Assembly (NCBI RefSeq): GCF_037975245.1
Contig: NC_092577.1
Location: 740,001 to 804,000, forward strand
Source of the DNA: Apostichopus japonicus
Taxonomy: Eukaryota; Echinodermata; Holothuroidea; Aspidochirotida; Stichopodidae
Direction of reading: 5' to 3'
DNA length: 64,000 nucleotides
The position numbers and the translations under genes are program-made. This document shows, piece by piece, positions 49,590 to 61,112 of this stretch. The notes under the pieces are model-generated. The model did not search any database. It saw only the letters and a list, made by a program, of their open reading frames with translations, and had not been told where the DNA came from. Numbering within the stretch: the first letter of the stretch is position 1; each line of letters begins with the position of its first letter.

Positions 49590-50213
49590 ATCCGTTGTTG
49601 TCTGAGTGTGCCTGGCGTTGCGTTCCCGTCTTCACCATACATAATCCCTTTGAGATTCGAGACATGACGGAACAGTACTTAGGGCATATTTGTAGATTCA
49701 GCGGGATTTTATCCATCGATGGGTATGATCCAATACTATGCAAGAGTTGCAGTGGCGGAGCGTCCATACAGTCAGGGGGCGGATGCCCCCCCCCCCCCTG
49801 ATGGACTCAAATGGACTGCTGGCGCCCTTTTCAGCTTTTTACCACTTTTTACTTATTCGCGATTATTGACTTTTTTTATTGAATTCCCATCTACCTATTG
49901 ACATTTGTCACATTATCTGCAAATTAGCAAGGCCCGGAAAGGGTCATTTCCGGCGATCTAGGGGGTATCTTTACTCAAAAAAATTCTGTACGCTCCGCGC
50001 CAAACTATGGTGGCGCTCCGCTCAGAGAGTGTCGAAAGCGCCCCTACAGACCATTCTCGCCTGCCTGACCAAAACCCCTAGCTCCGCCACTGAAGAGTTG
50101 TAACAATTTTATCTACTATGTTTACACCCTCTTACTGAATTGTTATAACCTTCCAAACATTTGGGTTTGTCAGAGGAGTGTGAAAAATGCTTGTGTAGAC
50201 GGAGAAGGCTAAA
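49590..50213 (+). pseudogene. Candidate Cys-rich terminal exon interrupted by a MITE
   Basis: After a TACTCATTTGCAG acceptor, a frame in phase 1 reads DPLLSECAWRCV ... EIRDMTEQYLGHICRFSG ... DPILCKSC. The pairs C-x3-C and C-x2-C suggest a zinc-binding N-terminal domain of the kind found in zinc-finger proteins, but I cannot name it. The MITE at 49750-50092 splits it. Beyond the element the same frame continues from CNNFIYYVYTLLLNC to a stop at 50211-50213. Either the exon was killed by the insertion or the frame is chance. Confidence 0.35.
49750..50092. mobile_element. hAT-type MITE, 343 bp, 8-bp target duplication
   Basis: The ends CAGTGGCGGAGC and GCTCCGCCACTG are flanked by exact AAGAGTTG (49742-49749 and 50093-50100). 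It is the same family as 34888-35268 and contains the recurrent module reversed (49931-50034). Confidence 0.88.
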
Positions 50214-51170
50214 GTCAAAATTGTATTCAGTCGATGTTTTTGCTCATTATTATGTCAACTTATACCAATTAAAGGTCTGCTGTATAGACCCCAACTATAG
50301 CACGCTATCATGGAAAAGTGTCTTGAGATTACGTAATCGACCTGCCTTGGTCGAAAAATGACCTCTTTTAACCAATTAGTCTGCAACGCCTGCCACATAT
50401 TTTTTCTTGTATGAGGGACTTCGTGTGAACGCTTTATGATTAACTACATTGTAGACATCAACATATTTCCACACAGTGTTTACACCAAGTGCCTAATGGT
50501 GTTAAAAAGCTATGCAGGCTAATCTTAGAGCCTGAGGTGGATTTATGGCAGTGGCAGGTCGATTTCGTTATCACAAAAGTTACCTAGCTATAGTGTGCTA
50601 TAATTGTAGCCAATAAGTAGATCTTTAAGCTACCATGCGATGCAGCAGCATCTATGGTACCGTATTTAATTTCTCATATTTTACCTAATGGTGATGAGAG
50701 TTTAGATCTTCGACTGGGCTAAGATGAACAAATGTACCAGTATACTCTTTGAATGAATTGTCAGTATATTCAAGGGAAATCTGGAGTGTACTGGGAAAGA
50801 CCAAATCTTGCCAAAAGCTACAATTTTTATCACAAAAGGATGCCCTCAATTGGAGGACAACTTATAGGAATAGTAAGAATACGGTCACGTCATCCACGGC
50901 AAGTCTAGGACTAATTACAGGATGTCACTGTCGTTCATTATGCTCATAAATATAAACATATTTTATTTGAATATGTCTATAAGGCTATTATGGATTTCCT
51001 GGGTGATATCTTATAAACACACTTATACCATTCTCAAGATATACATATATTTCCTATTGCTATATGAGGGATTTTTTTGCATGTTGTGAATTATGAGGGC
51101 CACGTCATCGTCTTACTTTAGGTCGTGTTGAGAAAGATTAAATTATACCGTTATGTATGCCGCTGCTGTC
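50214..51170. other. Gene-poor stretch
   Basis: I see no repeat structure or exon that I can support before the promoter of the + strand EF-hand gene. Confidence 0.4.
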
Positions 51171-51172
51171 CT

Positions 51173-51180
51173 TATAAATA
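51173..51180 (+). promoter_or_regulatory. TATA box of the + strand EF-hand paralogue
   Basis: TATAAATA lies about 100 bases before the start codon, the same layout as the minus-strand paralogues. TTCATTC about 30 bases later would suit an initiator. Confidence 0.55.
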
Positions 51181-51273
51181 CCTGGTCCATATTAGGTTCA
51201 TTCATTCTAGCTTCAATAAGCCTCTCAACTTCCAACTGTCCAGGAGAATATTCAAGAAGACTCAACATCGAAT

Positions 51274-51489
51274 ATGGATAGAATAAGACTTGCGCTTCTT
51301 ATCTTCGTGTCAATGGTGGTGATAACTTGCTTAGTACAGGCAAGACCTAGTAGAAGTAAACACCATTGCAAGAGCAGACAGGGCAAATATACAGCAAATT
51401 GTATAAAAACTAACGCACGGAGGAATAAAAATCGCAGAAAGGGAAGGTAAGGGACATTTTCTTAATTTATCTATCCATCTGTCCATCTG

Positions 51490-51527
<38 letters not shown>

Positions 51528-51636
51528 GATCCATCCATCCATCGATCCATCCATCCATCCATCCGTCCATCCACCCGTCCATCCGTCCATCCGTCCGTAC
51601 GTCCGTCTGTCCGTCTGTCTGTCTGTCTGTCTGTCC

Positions 51637-51674
<38 letters not shown>

Positions 51675-52335
51675 ATATCTATCTATTTGTCTATCCATCT
51701 ATCTATTTTGTTTTCTTATCCATCTATCCATCTATCTATGTGTGCGTACGTGCCTATGCACTTGTTGTGTTTTTACTGAGAAACGTAGTTCGTTATCTGC
51801 TTTCCATAACAATACGTCCCTTATTTTCAGATCTATCGTGGAAGAATCCCTTGAGTCCAGCTTTGCAGATAACATTTTAGCCAAACTACACAACAACATC
51901 AATGGAGTTTTGAATGAGAAAGACGTACATGTGGCGCCTTACACCAGCGAAGAAATTCAAGACTTATCCAAAATGTTGGCTGAATCTGATATTGATGGTA
52001 AGTACAAGTTTACAAAACGTTCTATTCAATCTGTTCAATCTGTTCAATCTATTCAATCTATTCAATCTATTAAAGCTATTCAATCTGATATTGATGGTAA
52101 GTACAAGTCTATTCCATACAATCTCAAAAGATGGACTGAAATTAAAGGTTAGTACAAAGGATCACTTATATAAATTACGTTCGTGTTATTCAATCATAGG
52201 GCTGAATATATCCGTAATAGGAGTACTTAAAATGAAGAAATGAATATGGTCTGTTTTTGTCATTGATTCCTCTTATCAGAGTAAATATCTGTCTCAACAA
52301 GAGAAATCGATCCCATATATACCCCCTCCCATTCT

Positions 52336-52376
<41 letters not shown>

Positions 52377-52429
52377 CCCTCACCTTCACCCTCACCCTCA
52401 TCCTCACCCTCATCCTCACCCTCACCTTA

Positions 52430-52461
<32 letters not shown>

Positions 52462-52577
52462 CTTCACCTTCACCCTCACCCTCACCCTCTTCCTCACCGT
52501 CACCCTCACCCTCACCTTCACCCTCACCTTAACCATCACCCTCACCCTCACCCTCATCCTCACACGCACCCTCAGCC

Positions 52578-52609
<32 letters not shown>

Positions 52610-52730
52610 TCCCTCACCCTTACCCTTACCCTCACCCTTACCCTCACCCTCACCCTCACCCTCACCCCCACCCTCACCCTCACCCTCACCCTCACCCCCA
52701 CCCTCACCCTCACCCTCACCCTCTCCCTCT

Positions 52731-52767
<37 letters not shown>

Positions 52768-53059
52768 CTCTCCCTCCACATCCGGCCCACACTAACATTC
52801 TCACATCATCACCCTTTCACTGAACCCCTACCAATACCCATTTACACGTTTCCTGGTGGTCTTCAAACCCTCCGCCATCGTCACATTCAACCCAATCCTT
52901 GCTCCTAAATCCATCCATAATCTGAAAAGGTTAATTTACTCCTGTATGAAATCTGATCTTATTAATATGTTTTGTTATTGTTTCTTCACCCTCCACCCCT
53001 CTTCTTTTCATACAGGTGACAATTGGGGATCTTTGAAAGGAACTTTAATCCGGAAATGA
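51274..53059 (+). CDS. Secreted EF-hand-like protein, diverged + strand paralogue
   Basis: The exons are 51274-51446, 51831-51997 and 53016-53059, phases 2 then 1 exactly as in paralogues A-D, giving 127 residues. The signal peptide (1-23, [18 protein letters not shown]) precedes a strongly basic segment with two Cys (HHC and ANC) ending RRKG-R. Exon 2 starts R-S-I-V-E-E, like R-S-V-F-D-H in A-D, but EF loop 1 has decayed. Loop 2 begins SDIDG at the exon end; exon 3 is short ([13 protein letters not shown]) and lacks the final Glu. Shared intron positions support common ancestry. Ca2+ binding is doubtful. A duplicated donor at 52097 could lengthen the protein by 33 residues. Confidence 0.75.
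51470..51740. repeat. Tetranucleotide microsatellite in intron 1
   Basis: Runs of CTAT, CCAT, CCGT and CTGT succeed one another within intron 1 of the + strand EF-hand gene, consistent with stepwise mutation of one (CTAT)n array. Confidence 0.9.
52328..52775. repeat. (CCCTCA)n hexamer array in intron 2
   Basis: About 70 hexamers of CCCTCA (TGAGGG on the other strand) with CTTCAC, CCTTAC and CCCCAC variants. TGAGGG is a known variant of the telomeric TTAGGG, and a few CCCTTA units occur. The long minus-strand frames of RV or GE repeats are by-products. Confidence 0.9.
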
Positions 53060-53149
53060 CGTCAACAGCATTGACCTCTAATACAGCAGAGCATCAAGCT
53101 GGTTGAAACGCACACACAGGGGTATGGGAGCCATTAATACCAGATCAGT

Positions 53150-53365
53150 ACTAATAACCATGAACCAATTTAAGTCGCTATGTGTTCATTTAAATCGACC
53201 TGTGCCAGTTTAAATTGACATATACCGATTTATTTCAATTTGGGCATTTTCTAAGTTGCTTATACCGATTTAAATGGACATCAATCGATTTAAATCGGTA
53301 TATGTCCATTTTAATCGGTATATGTCAAACTAAACCGGTAGATGTCTATTGAAATTGGCATGTAA
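53150..53365. repeat. Degenerate palindromic repeat around CGATTTAAATCG
   Basis: About ten copies of a roughly 22-bp motif (CGGTATATGTCCATTTAAAT) alternate in orientation. CGATTTAAATCG at 53286-53297 is a perfect 12-bp palindrome. Confidence 0.7.
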
Positions 53366-54829
53366 ATTGTTATATATTGATACTCTCAAACGGCCCGCCA
53401 TAGCGTAGTTTTCAAGGAACTTTGCAGACGCTCTCTGGATGGATGTACCTTATCCCCGACAGCCTTGTGGACCAAAACGAATACAGAGCTGCATTCTGCC
53501 GACTGCCTCCCACCTCCTGCATTTGCAGGATGTCATACATAGGGAGTGAGCAAACTCTAAGGAACAGCAGACAGTTATCAACGTTGGATGCCTGTATAGA
53601 AGGCTTGAAAGTTACTAAACAAAATCCATAGATTCCACGATAACATGAACATGTATACCTCTGAATAACTTTGTTTGGCTTTCGAATGTGAAGGCTAAGA
53701 AAAAGTACATTCCTGATATTTATCGAGATAAATAACTTGAGAGTAAAAACCATCGTGAAACAGTTCACAAAGTGGATTGTATTTGCAATAGGCTTCATTA
53801 CTTCTATCGAGTTCTTTACATTTATAATATCCTATGAAATCGCGCACGTGGTGCAATAAGTTATTAATATGCTGCAACAGGTAATTACAATACATTAAGC
53901 TTAGTCCCGATTGCTGTACGTAAATTCTGCTAAGCTCCGCCCACTTGATATACGAAGATAATGTAATTTCTTTGTTTTGAAAGGCAAGAGCCTTCATCAA
54001 TTTGATTTAAGGTTGTTGTGACTATAAATACCATGCGGCTGATTAGTTACTTTACACGATTTGTTGATTACTTGTTATGTAACGTTTTAGTGAGGTGAAA
54101 CAAAACAGTAGTTTATCTATTTTTTCCTCCAATATTATTTTAATTATTCGTTAAATTAAATTGTAGATACTTTAAAGTTGTTAGACATTTGGTACAAGAA
54201 TAAAATAGATACAAGGAAACAGATAGCAATAAAGAAACGAACGAAAGATAGAACAAAAGTCTACTTGTTAAGGAACTAATTTAAGAAAATAAAACATTTA
54301 CTGAAAACTGGTTTGTTTATGTTTCAGTTGAGAGGAATGTTTCGATTCTATTGCAGTATCTTTGTTAAAAAGAACTTGACCAGGGAAAACTGAGTCTCAG
54401 AAACATGACAGATAATTCAATGTCCAATGTGTCCGTTAACCTCTTCATGAAATGTGTAATGATATGTCGTTAAATTTGGGAGGATTGTTCAGGTAATTTA
54501 AGGGAAATAATCAGCATTCCTAAGCTTAAGCTTATAAAGAAAGAATTTCTTGAATCTATTTCATTGAGGTATTAGTATCGGTTGTGGCTGCATGTTTCAA
54601 GGGATTTATTATGCATCCACTTCTTTTGTATAGCTACTAAGTTTATTATGCTATATATTTTCCTTATTGTTGGCTATACTGGTGATGAAGATGTTGACAG
54701 TTAAGACTATTCAAGGAAAGCAGTCCAGAATGCAAGAACTAGGCAAGTACTAGGCTAGGCTATAGGCTAGGCTAGTAGCCACCGCTGAGGATGCATATTT
54801 GTAATGTCATGTACTATTATATAACTGAG
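53366..54829. other. No supported gene; one unrecognised open frame
   Basis: 53422-53631 (+) has an open frame with five Cys (AAFCRLPPTSCICRM) that I do not recognise; the opposite strand is open too (53412-53798). No splice-compatible neighbours were found. The rest is A/T-rich. Confidence 0.3.
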
Positions 54830-55099
54830 GATATACAAGTTATTTTTTTTGGCAGGCCGCGGGGGGGGGGGGGGGGCGGGGCGGGGCTTGGTCTGCACCT
54901 AACTAAGCGTTTCTGATGTGAATAGCACTAATATACTGTTTCAAGTTTAAAGACTATACTCTATTTCCTTATGATATACAAGTTATTTTTTATGGCAGGT
55001 CGCTAAGGGTCTTATTTTCTGCACCTAACTAAGCGTTTCTGCTGTGAATAGCACTAACATACCGTTTCAAGCTTAAAAAATAATGTTCTATTTCTTTTA
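54830..55099. repeat. Tandem duplication, 143-bp unit
   Basis: GATATACAAGTTATTTTT starts both copies (54830 and 54973), and CACCTAACTAAGCGTTTCTG recurs in each. The first has a long G run where the second has CTAAGGGTC. Confidence 0.85.
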
Positions 55100-57791
55100 T
55101 CTGTGTGTCTCCATGCATACAATCTGATGATAGAGTCCCTACTCTCACTGCTTTTCACTGCTTATTGTTTTGAACTATCTTTTGTCCCGTGGCCCAGTGG
55201 ATATGGAGAGAGCAGCCGCGGGCAAAAACCAACTGCCGAAGACTAAGATGATAGCTCATAAATAGGTTTACCAGTTCCCCTATGCCCCCCCCCCCCCCCT
55301 CTCACCCTCTCCCTTTGTTACGGAATGACAACAGAGAAAGTATGCAAATAACTTACGTACCCATGGAAAAATAGGGTCGTTTATTGTTTCGATCAAATAT
55401 AATTCTCGTGGAATTACCTTCTTTCATCAAATCTGTACGATTTTTAATTGTTAGGGTAAACTCAATTAATTAGTTCGACACTTAACTTAAGCTTAGATAC
55501 ATGATACGTTCATTAAAAGCATCTTACTAAGTACCAGGTTAGGGGATGCTATAGAACTTCTGACAACGCCTTGCGAAGACTTGAGATCCTTGCGACGACT
55601 GCTAACTTCTGTTTCACCGATGCTGGCGAACCACAATCAGCGTGTCCAACCGGTCGCTGAATATATATATACGAATCGGCTACGGTTGAGTCTATTGATG
55701 CTGAACAGCAGTATAGCAATCATGCTTAGGTTAAGTAACAATAACACGAGGCTATATGTCCGATATACTAGTGACAATACAAATAAAGTATATAGGCTAC
55801 TAAAGGCAGGAACGGCAACGTTACGATCTTCTGCATGGAGGTGATCCAAATTCCTTCTGGCTTGCGTGAAGATGCAAGCATCTGTACCAGTTCAGCTTTG
55901 TTCTGGATATTTCTTGCATAATTCTAAAACTAGCAGCACTGTGTGCCTCGAGAAGTTTCCAGCATCTTCTTAGAAGTTATTCCCAGCATAGTGTTGTAGT
56001 CTGACGACATAGAACACCTTCTCACCATACCCCCTCCCCCCCCCCCCGCCCCATTCCTTCCCTTGAGAACTTACTCTCCTCCCGTGGAGATTCAGTCTCC
56101 TAACCATCTTCTGTGTAATCTTCATTCCTTTTCCAACTATTCTCTCATTTAAATAAAAAATTAAACTCCATCCACATCACCCTTCAATACCGAGCCGACT
56201 ATACCAACTTCACCCCCCCCCCTCCACCTTACTCCCCCACTCAACCCCAGGAACACCCCTCGTGAAATAATCCCTCACATTTTAACCAGCAATCGCATAC
56301 ATTGCCAATCTCCTCCCATTTCCTTTGCCCGTCCTTCGCTATTGGTTTTTGTCTTACAACCCCGTCCCTCCCCCTGCCCCGCCCCAAACACTTACCCATT
56401 AGTCACTTCAGGCCGAATACCTCAGGCCAGGTATTTCTTATTAACAATTAACAACACTTAATAAGTAGTTTACGTGTCTATCAACAATGGAAATGCTTGC
56501 GGGAAAAATATCACAATTGCTTGTACTCAAATCTCCGTTCCTCCATATACACCACAGGTTTGATACAAACTCTGATTCTCCATTTGTACCTCCCGGGAAG
56601 GGTGTACGTCATTCGAGTGCAGGCCTGACAGGAAGGCGGTGATGGGATACAGCCAGGGAGGGCTGGGGTGAGGAAGCCCTTTGAAATATTAAGGGGGACC
56701 GAAGAAAATATGACTTACTGAATAGTGCCTTCTCATATTTATATTATCAATGCAAGAGTTGAAATGCAAATATGAAGTCCTGTGACATACATATATTACA
56801 TATAGCAATTGGCTTGTATTCATTTGAGAATTCCCGTCAATTACGGGTTAACATCAACTGCAAACTTGTTTAACTGAGCCTTCAAATGTAGTTTATCATT
56901 TTCGTCAACGATTTTTTGCTCATCAATGTCATAGGAGCAAAGGTAGGGGGGGCAAGACATTTGACTGCGGGGGGGGGGGGTCTCACCCCTTGCATCCCGC
57001 AGGAGGCTGTTTAAACAAAGAGGGTCGATTATAATTGTAATGCACAATTACAAAATAGAATATAACCTCCAATAAAAGGGAAGGCTAACGGCGTAGAGAA
57101 AAGTAACGCTATGGTGATGGAATTATAAAGAGAAACTAGACATAATTGAACTTGCAGGTAAGTACACCGAAGCCCAGTAATTATGTTATATGGGTATCAG
57201 ATTCCCACTGATGTGACGTCGTTTAGGGCGGATGTTGATATTGTTCAGGAAGCTGTGTCAGTCATACAGGGTAATAATGATCCATTGTTATAAAGTACTT
57301 TATAATTCATCCGAAAGTTGAAACTTTCGATAGTAGATGGCAGCATATATGCAGTTCCTGTGGTCGTAAGTGTTAGAGGGATATTAAATATGGTGACGTT
57401 TTTTGAGCACAGTCAACATCAGTCTCCACAGGCAAAGTTAGATGTTCATTTATGACTGATTGTCGCGAGTCACTAATTTGGAAAGCTCATTGCACCATTT
57501 GCACTATATATATATTTAGTGTGAATTAATAATATAGTTGGCTAGAGGAGTTAAACTTAGTGATGGGACCTGTCTCAAACTCGGAACCGGCTACCCATCT
57601 CCGCGGTTCCGTCAGGCCATATAGGTACCCGTTCATTACGTGTTAAAACCCAACTCGGCCTATACTATAACATAGGCCCAATGTTACTACGTATATAGGC
57701 TATGCCAGGCCTTAAGTCACGTAACGGTAAGACTGTAAACAACTGTTCGTTTTGGTAAATTAACCTGCGAACTTATTTATACGGCAAGGCT
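55100..57791. other. Gene-poor stretch
   Basis: C runs at about 55286, 56033 and 56213 and pyrimidine-rich sequence; otherwise no exon that I can support. The open frames at 55581-55849 on both strands lack known motifs. Confidence 0.4.
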
Positions 57792-58102
57792 CAGGCGCGT
57801 AGCCAGGAATTTGCCAAGGGAGGGGCGAAAATGCAGGCAAATTATCAGAGCCGTAGATTCGGCATTGCAAACTATCTAAGCGTAGCGCCACCATAATTGG
57901 CGCGAAGCGTACAAGAAAATTTTGGCTGAAAATGCCTCCCAGATCGCCGGAAATGGCACTTCCCAGGCCTTGTAAGTTGCATCTTAGCATTTTCTTTTTT
58001 GAAATTACTAGCGATATCATAAAAACTTTAAAAAAAAATTAAAAAATATGCTCAAGGGGGGGGCGGCTGCCCCCTTCGCCCCCCCCCCTGGCTACGCGCC
58101 TG
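57792..58102. mobile_element. hAT-type MITE, 311 bp, 8-bp target duplication
   Basis: The ends CAGGCGCGTAGCCAGG and CCTGGCTACGCGCCTG are perfect 16-bp inverted repeats flanked by exact GCAAGGCT (57784-57791 and 58103-58110). It contains the recurrent module (57873-57970) and G/C runs at the right end. The partial copy at 35581 belongs to the same family. Confidence 0.9.
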
Positions 58103-59781
58103 GCAAGGCTGCATATTGATATCAACTTCGTATATCAACTACTAAAATGAATTCTTCAAACCAACACATGCGATGGTTTTCCCCAGTCATGTGTTTTAGT
58201 GATCTATGATAAAGTTTCGTAACGTGCAAGTGTGCAACTCTACGCCTTAAAAGCTTAATAGTGTGAACTCATTGAACTAGAACTATAACTTTTCGATTGT
58301 TCATATATGTTATTTTCTTGGGCGGACAGCACACCAGGGAGTACAGTCACATAGGTACTTACAAAGGGAGGGAGCTTGTGAGCGTCGAGACAGGCTCAGA
58401 ATAAGCTGGCTACGTAGCTAGCCTCTGAAACTGCAAATGTACAGAGGCTATATGAAACTTTAAGTATCAACGTCCTGTCAAGTAGGTATCTCACTTGACC
58501 ATTAATGTCAATATTGAAGCGCGCACGCACACTACAATAACGAATTACTTATGAAAATGTGGTTTGAGTAACAATTGTAAACTGCCGAGTATATTTTGCA
58601 ACCAAAACTTTCTTACTAAAAAGTAATTGGGCAAGGCCTATCCAACTCCTGTTACTTATTTGACTGCCCTATAAGTCGCGGCTATTTATAGATTACCTGG
58701 AAAATCCGTAGAAACTGTTACAACAATCAACCCTTATTATTAAGTGGTTTATGTCCATTGTATAGTTACAAGCCAATCGGATGTTGCCTGATTCTTACAA
58801 ATATTCTGTTTATTTTTTGTGGGACCGTTTCACTTAAACAACGGTGGGCTAAACTTCTGAGCGTAAAGAATCCCGTCCGCACAACACTGACACACAGCGT
58901 GCAATTGGCGACCGTCTCGCAGTGAACAATCCAATCTAAGGTGGCATACTCCTTTTAGAGTCTATATCCATCCGCCCGATTGTTCTCCTATTTCAGGAAA
59001 AGTGCCAAAAAGCAGCAGGAGAACATCTTTTTTGACCTGTTATCAATCATGATCTAGTTTTTTTTGTGGCTTGCATGTTAAAGAACATGAATGGAAGTAC
59101 ATGTGGTGAAAAAATGGGTCAATTGAGGCAATTTTAGACCCCTTTAGGCCTCCCAGGAACAGCGTAGGAAAATTGTTTCCTACTGAGTGAAGAGGTTTGT
59201 TTTCGAGTGGAGAAACTTCAGGCTCTGATAGCAAAAACTCTGCGCGGTCGTGATACAAAAATATGATGGTGCCATGAAAGGCCAACTACTTGTCAGCTAT
59301 CCGGTGATGGGTAGCGTTTAGCTAGTAAGAACTTCTATCTAGACTTAGAGACCACAATACTTTTGTAATTTAGTTTGTAAGTCAATGGGGCATTTAATAG
59401 GCATATGCTACTTTAAGGCCAAGTGATTGTTCAATGCGGGAGGCAGGAATTGCATAAACATTTTGGGGAAGTGGGCCCAATTGGCAAACCTGATTGGCTT
59501 CTTCGCTTTTCCGAAGCAAATCTGCCAAAATCAAAGGAAAACATAAAATAGCTTGGGAGAAATGTGCAAGACCCTAGTATCAATCTAAAGCGTTGCCGCC
59601 GGCGTTCTCTGGGCAGTACAGCAAATAGATACGGGAAAATAGCTTTGTGAAAAAGAAAGGTACACTAGGCTGTACATAGTAGGGTCTTAACAAGACTAAC
59701 CGAGCGTGTGTTACTGTAATTGAAGTATTCGAACTTTACTGTTATATTCATACGCAAGCAAACATAAGAAGGCGCAAAACC
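58103..59781. other. Gene-poor stretch
   Basis: No recognised repeat or exon. A minus-strand open frame at 59043-59285 has no motif that I can identify. Confidence 0.4.
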
Positions 59782-59860
59782 ACGCTTGCCGGCCTTTTGG
59801 CTAAGATCATGTGTAGTATCTGTTCTTTTCAGGGGAATAGTGATACAGGTCTCTTACCAA
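59782..59860 (+). pseudogene. U2 snRNA-like sequence, second copy
   Basis: ACGCTTGCCGG, CCTTTTGGCTAAGATCATG, then TGTAGTATCTGTTC matches the U2 5' region, with CTTTTCAG and TGATAC resembling stem-loop IIa. Similarity fades after about 80 nt. No Sm site or 3' stem-loops are visible. It shares ATCATGTG with the copy at 10607. Confidence 0.55.
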
Positions 59861-60164
59861 TATTACTGTTAACACATATATTTATATTTGAAGGAATTCA
59901 CTCTAAGCCCCGCCTACTTATTAATATGGATGAGATTCAACAAAAGAAATAGGATTCATCAATTCACTATGTGGAATCTACCTACTAAGTCTTAGAATGA
60001 TCCCACTTACCAATTCTGAGTTTGCCTCATTAAAAGTTAATTTTTATTAAAATAGTGTTTAAGCCCCGCCCCTTATGAATAGTAATGAGGCCGTAGTCAT
60101 GTCACATATGGACATATATATATTCGTACCACGGAGTTCACCAGCTAAAGGTCCGCTTGGTTCA

Positions 60165-60560
60165 CGGGCTCGGGGGGGGGGGGAGGGGGACCGGGCGTAT
60201 TCTGGTTGAGTTCGGGTAGTAACCTGGTGATCGGTATCTGTGCCGGTGTATTTGCGCGGGTAAAGTTTTCCCGGAGGTAATTGCCTGGGGTGGTGGGTAA
60301 TTATCCTCGGGGGCAAATGTCAAGGGGTATTTGTCCGGGGGGTTATTGTCTGGGGGGGGTACTTATCCTCGGGGGTATTTGTCCTCGGGGGTGTATGTCC
60401 GGGGGGTAGTTGTCCCGGGGGTAGTTGTCCTCGGAGGTATTCGTCCTCGGGGTTTTTGTCCGAGGGTGATTGTCAGGGGGTACTTGTCCCGGGGGTCATA
60501 AGTCCGGGGGGTATATGCCCGGGGGTATTTGTTTGGGGTGTAGTTGTCCGGCAACCAGTT
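60165..60560. repeat. G-rich minisatellite (about 16 bp, GGGGGTATTTGTCC)
   Basis: Around twenty degenerate units of GGGGGTATTTGTCCTC occur on the + strand. Each has a G tract of four or more, so many G-quadruplexes are possible on that strand. The minus-strand frame rich in PRTYTP is a by-product. Confidence 0.85.
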
Positions 60561-60569
60561 GCGAAGCCA

Positions 60570-61108
60570 TTATATTTTGACCATATACAGCTCACACGTC
60601 TAAGCCATTTACTGGAGAGTTGAGTTCGTTAATTGAAATAGTCAGAGGGGCGACTGGGTCGTCGGAGGATCATTTAGAACATAGTTGTCGAGAGTAAGTT
60701 TAACTTAAAACTATATTTAAGCACTTCAAGTGATTACTATATCTCTTTGTTCGTTGTAATCATTCCTGATTTGTATCAAGAATCATGCTGGTCACGTGAT
60801 GGTACCATAAGTAATTTAGACTTTCACTAACGCTGGGTGAAATGAACACACCATAATATATTGAATAAACAACAAGGCATTTTAAATTCACGTTCAAATA
60901 GTTGATATATTTTGATTTATTTACATAATTACAGATGCAAATATCCAACCTATGAAAATGTCAACACAAATAATAAAGAAACTACAGCTCAACGATTTAA
61001 CATACATTGTGGTCTTGTCTTTCGTAAACAAATTGTGCCACAATGGCTGTCACACTACACATTCTCGAACCAACCAACCAGCGTAGCATGCTCAGTCACG
61101 TGATACAT
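60570..61108. other. No gene seen
   Basis: A/T-rich sequence next to the TTAA element copy; nothing recognised. Confidence 0.4.
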
Positions 61109-61112
61109 TTAA

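Noticed and set aside
52369-52804. Open frames of RVRV and GEGE repeats
   Set aside because: Translation of the CCCTCA array; low-complexity by-products.
53412-53798. 128-residue minus-strand frame
   Set aside because: Both strands are open here, there is no domain, and no splice partner could be supported.
55180-55260. tRNA-like GTGGCCCAGTGGATA segment
   Set aside because: A box A resemblance only; there is no B box and no cloverleaf.
60363-60554. PRTYTP-rich minus-strand frame
   Set aside because: By-product of the G-rich minisatellite.
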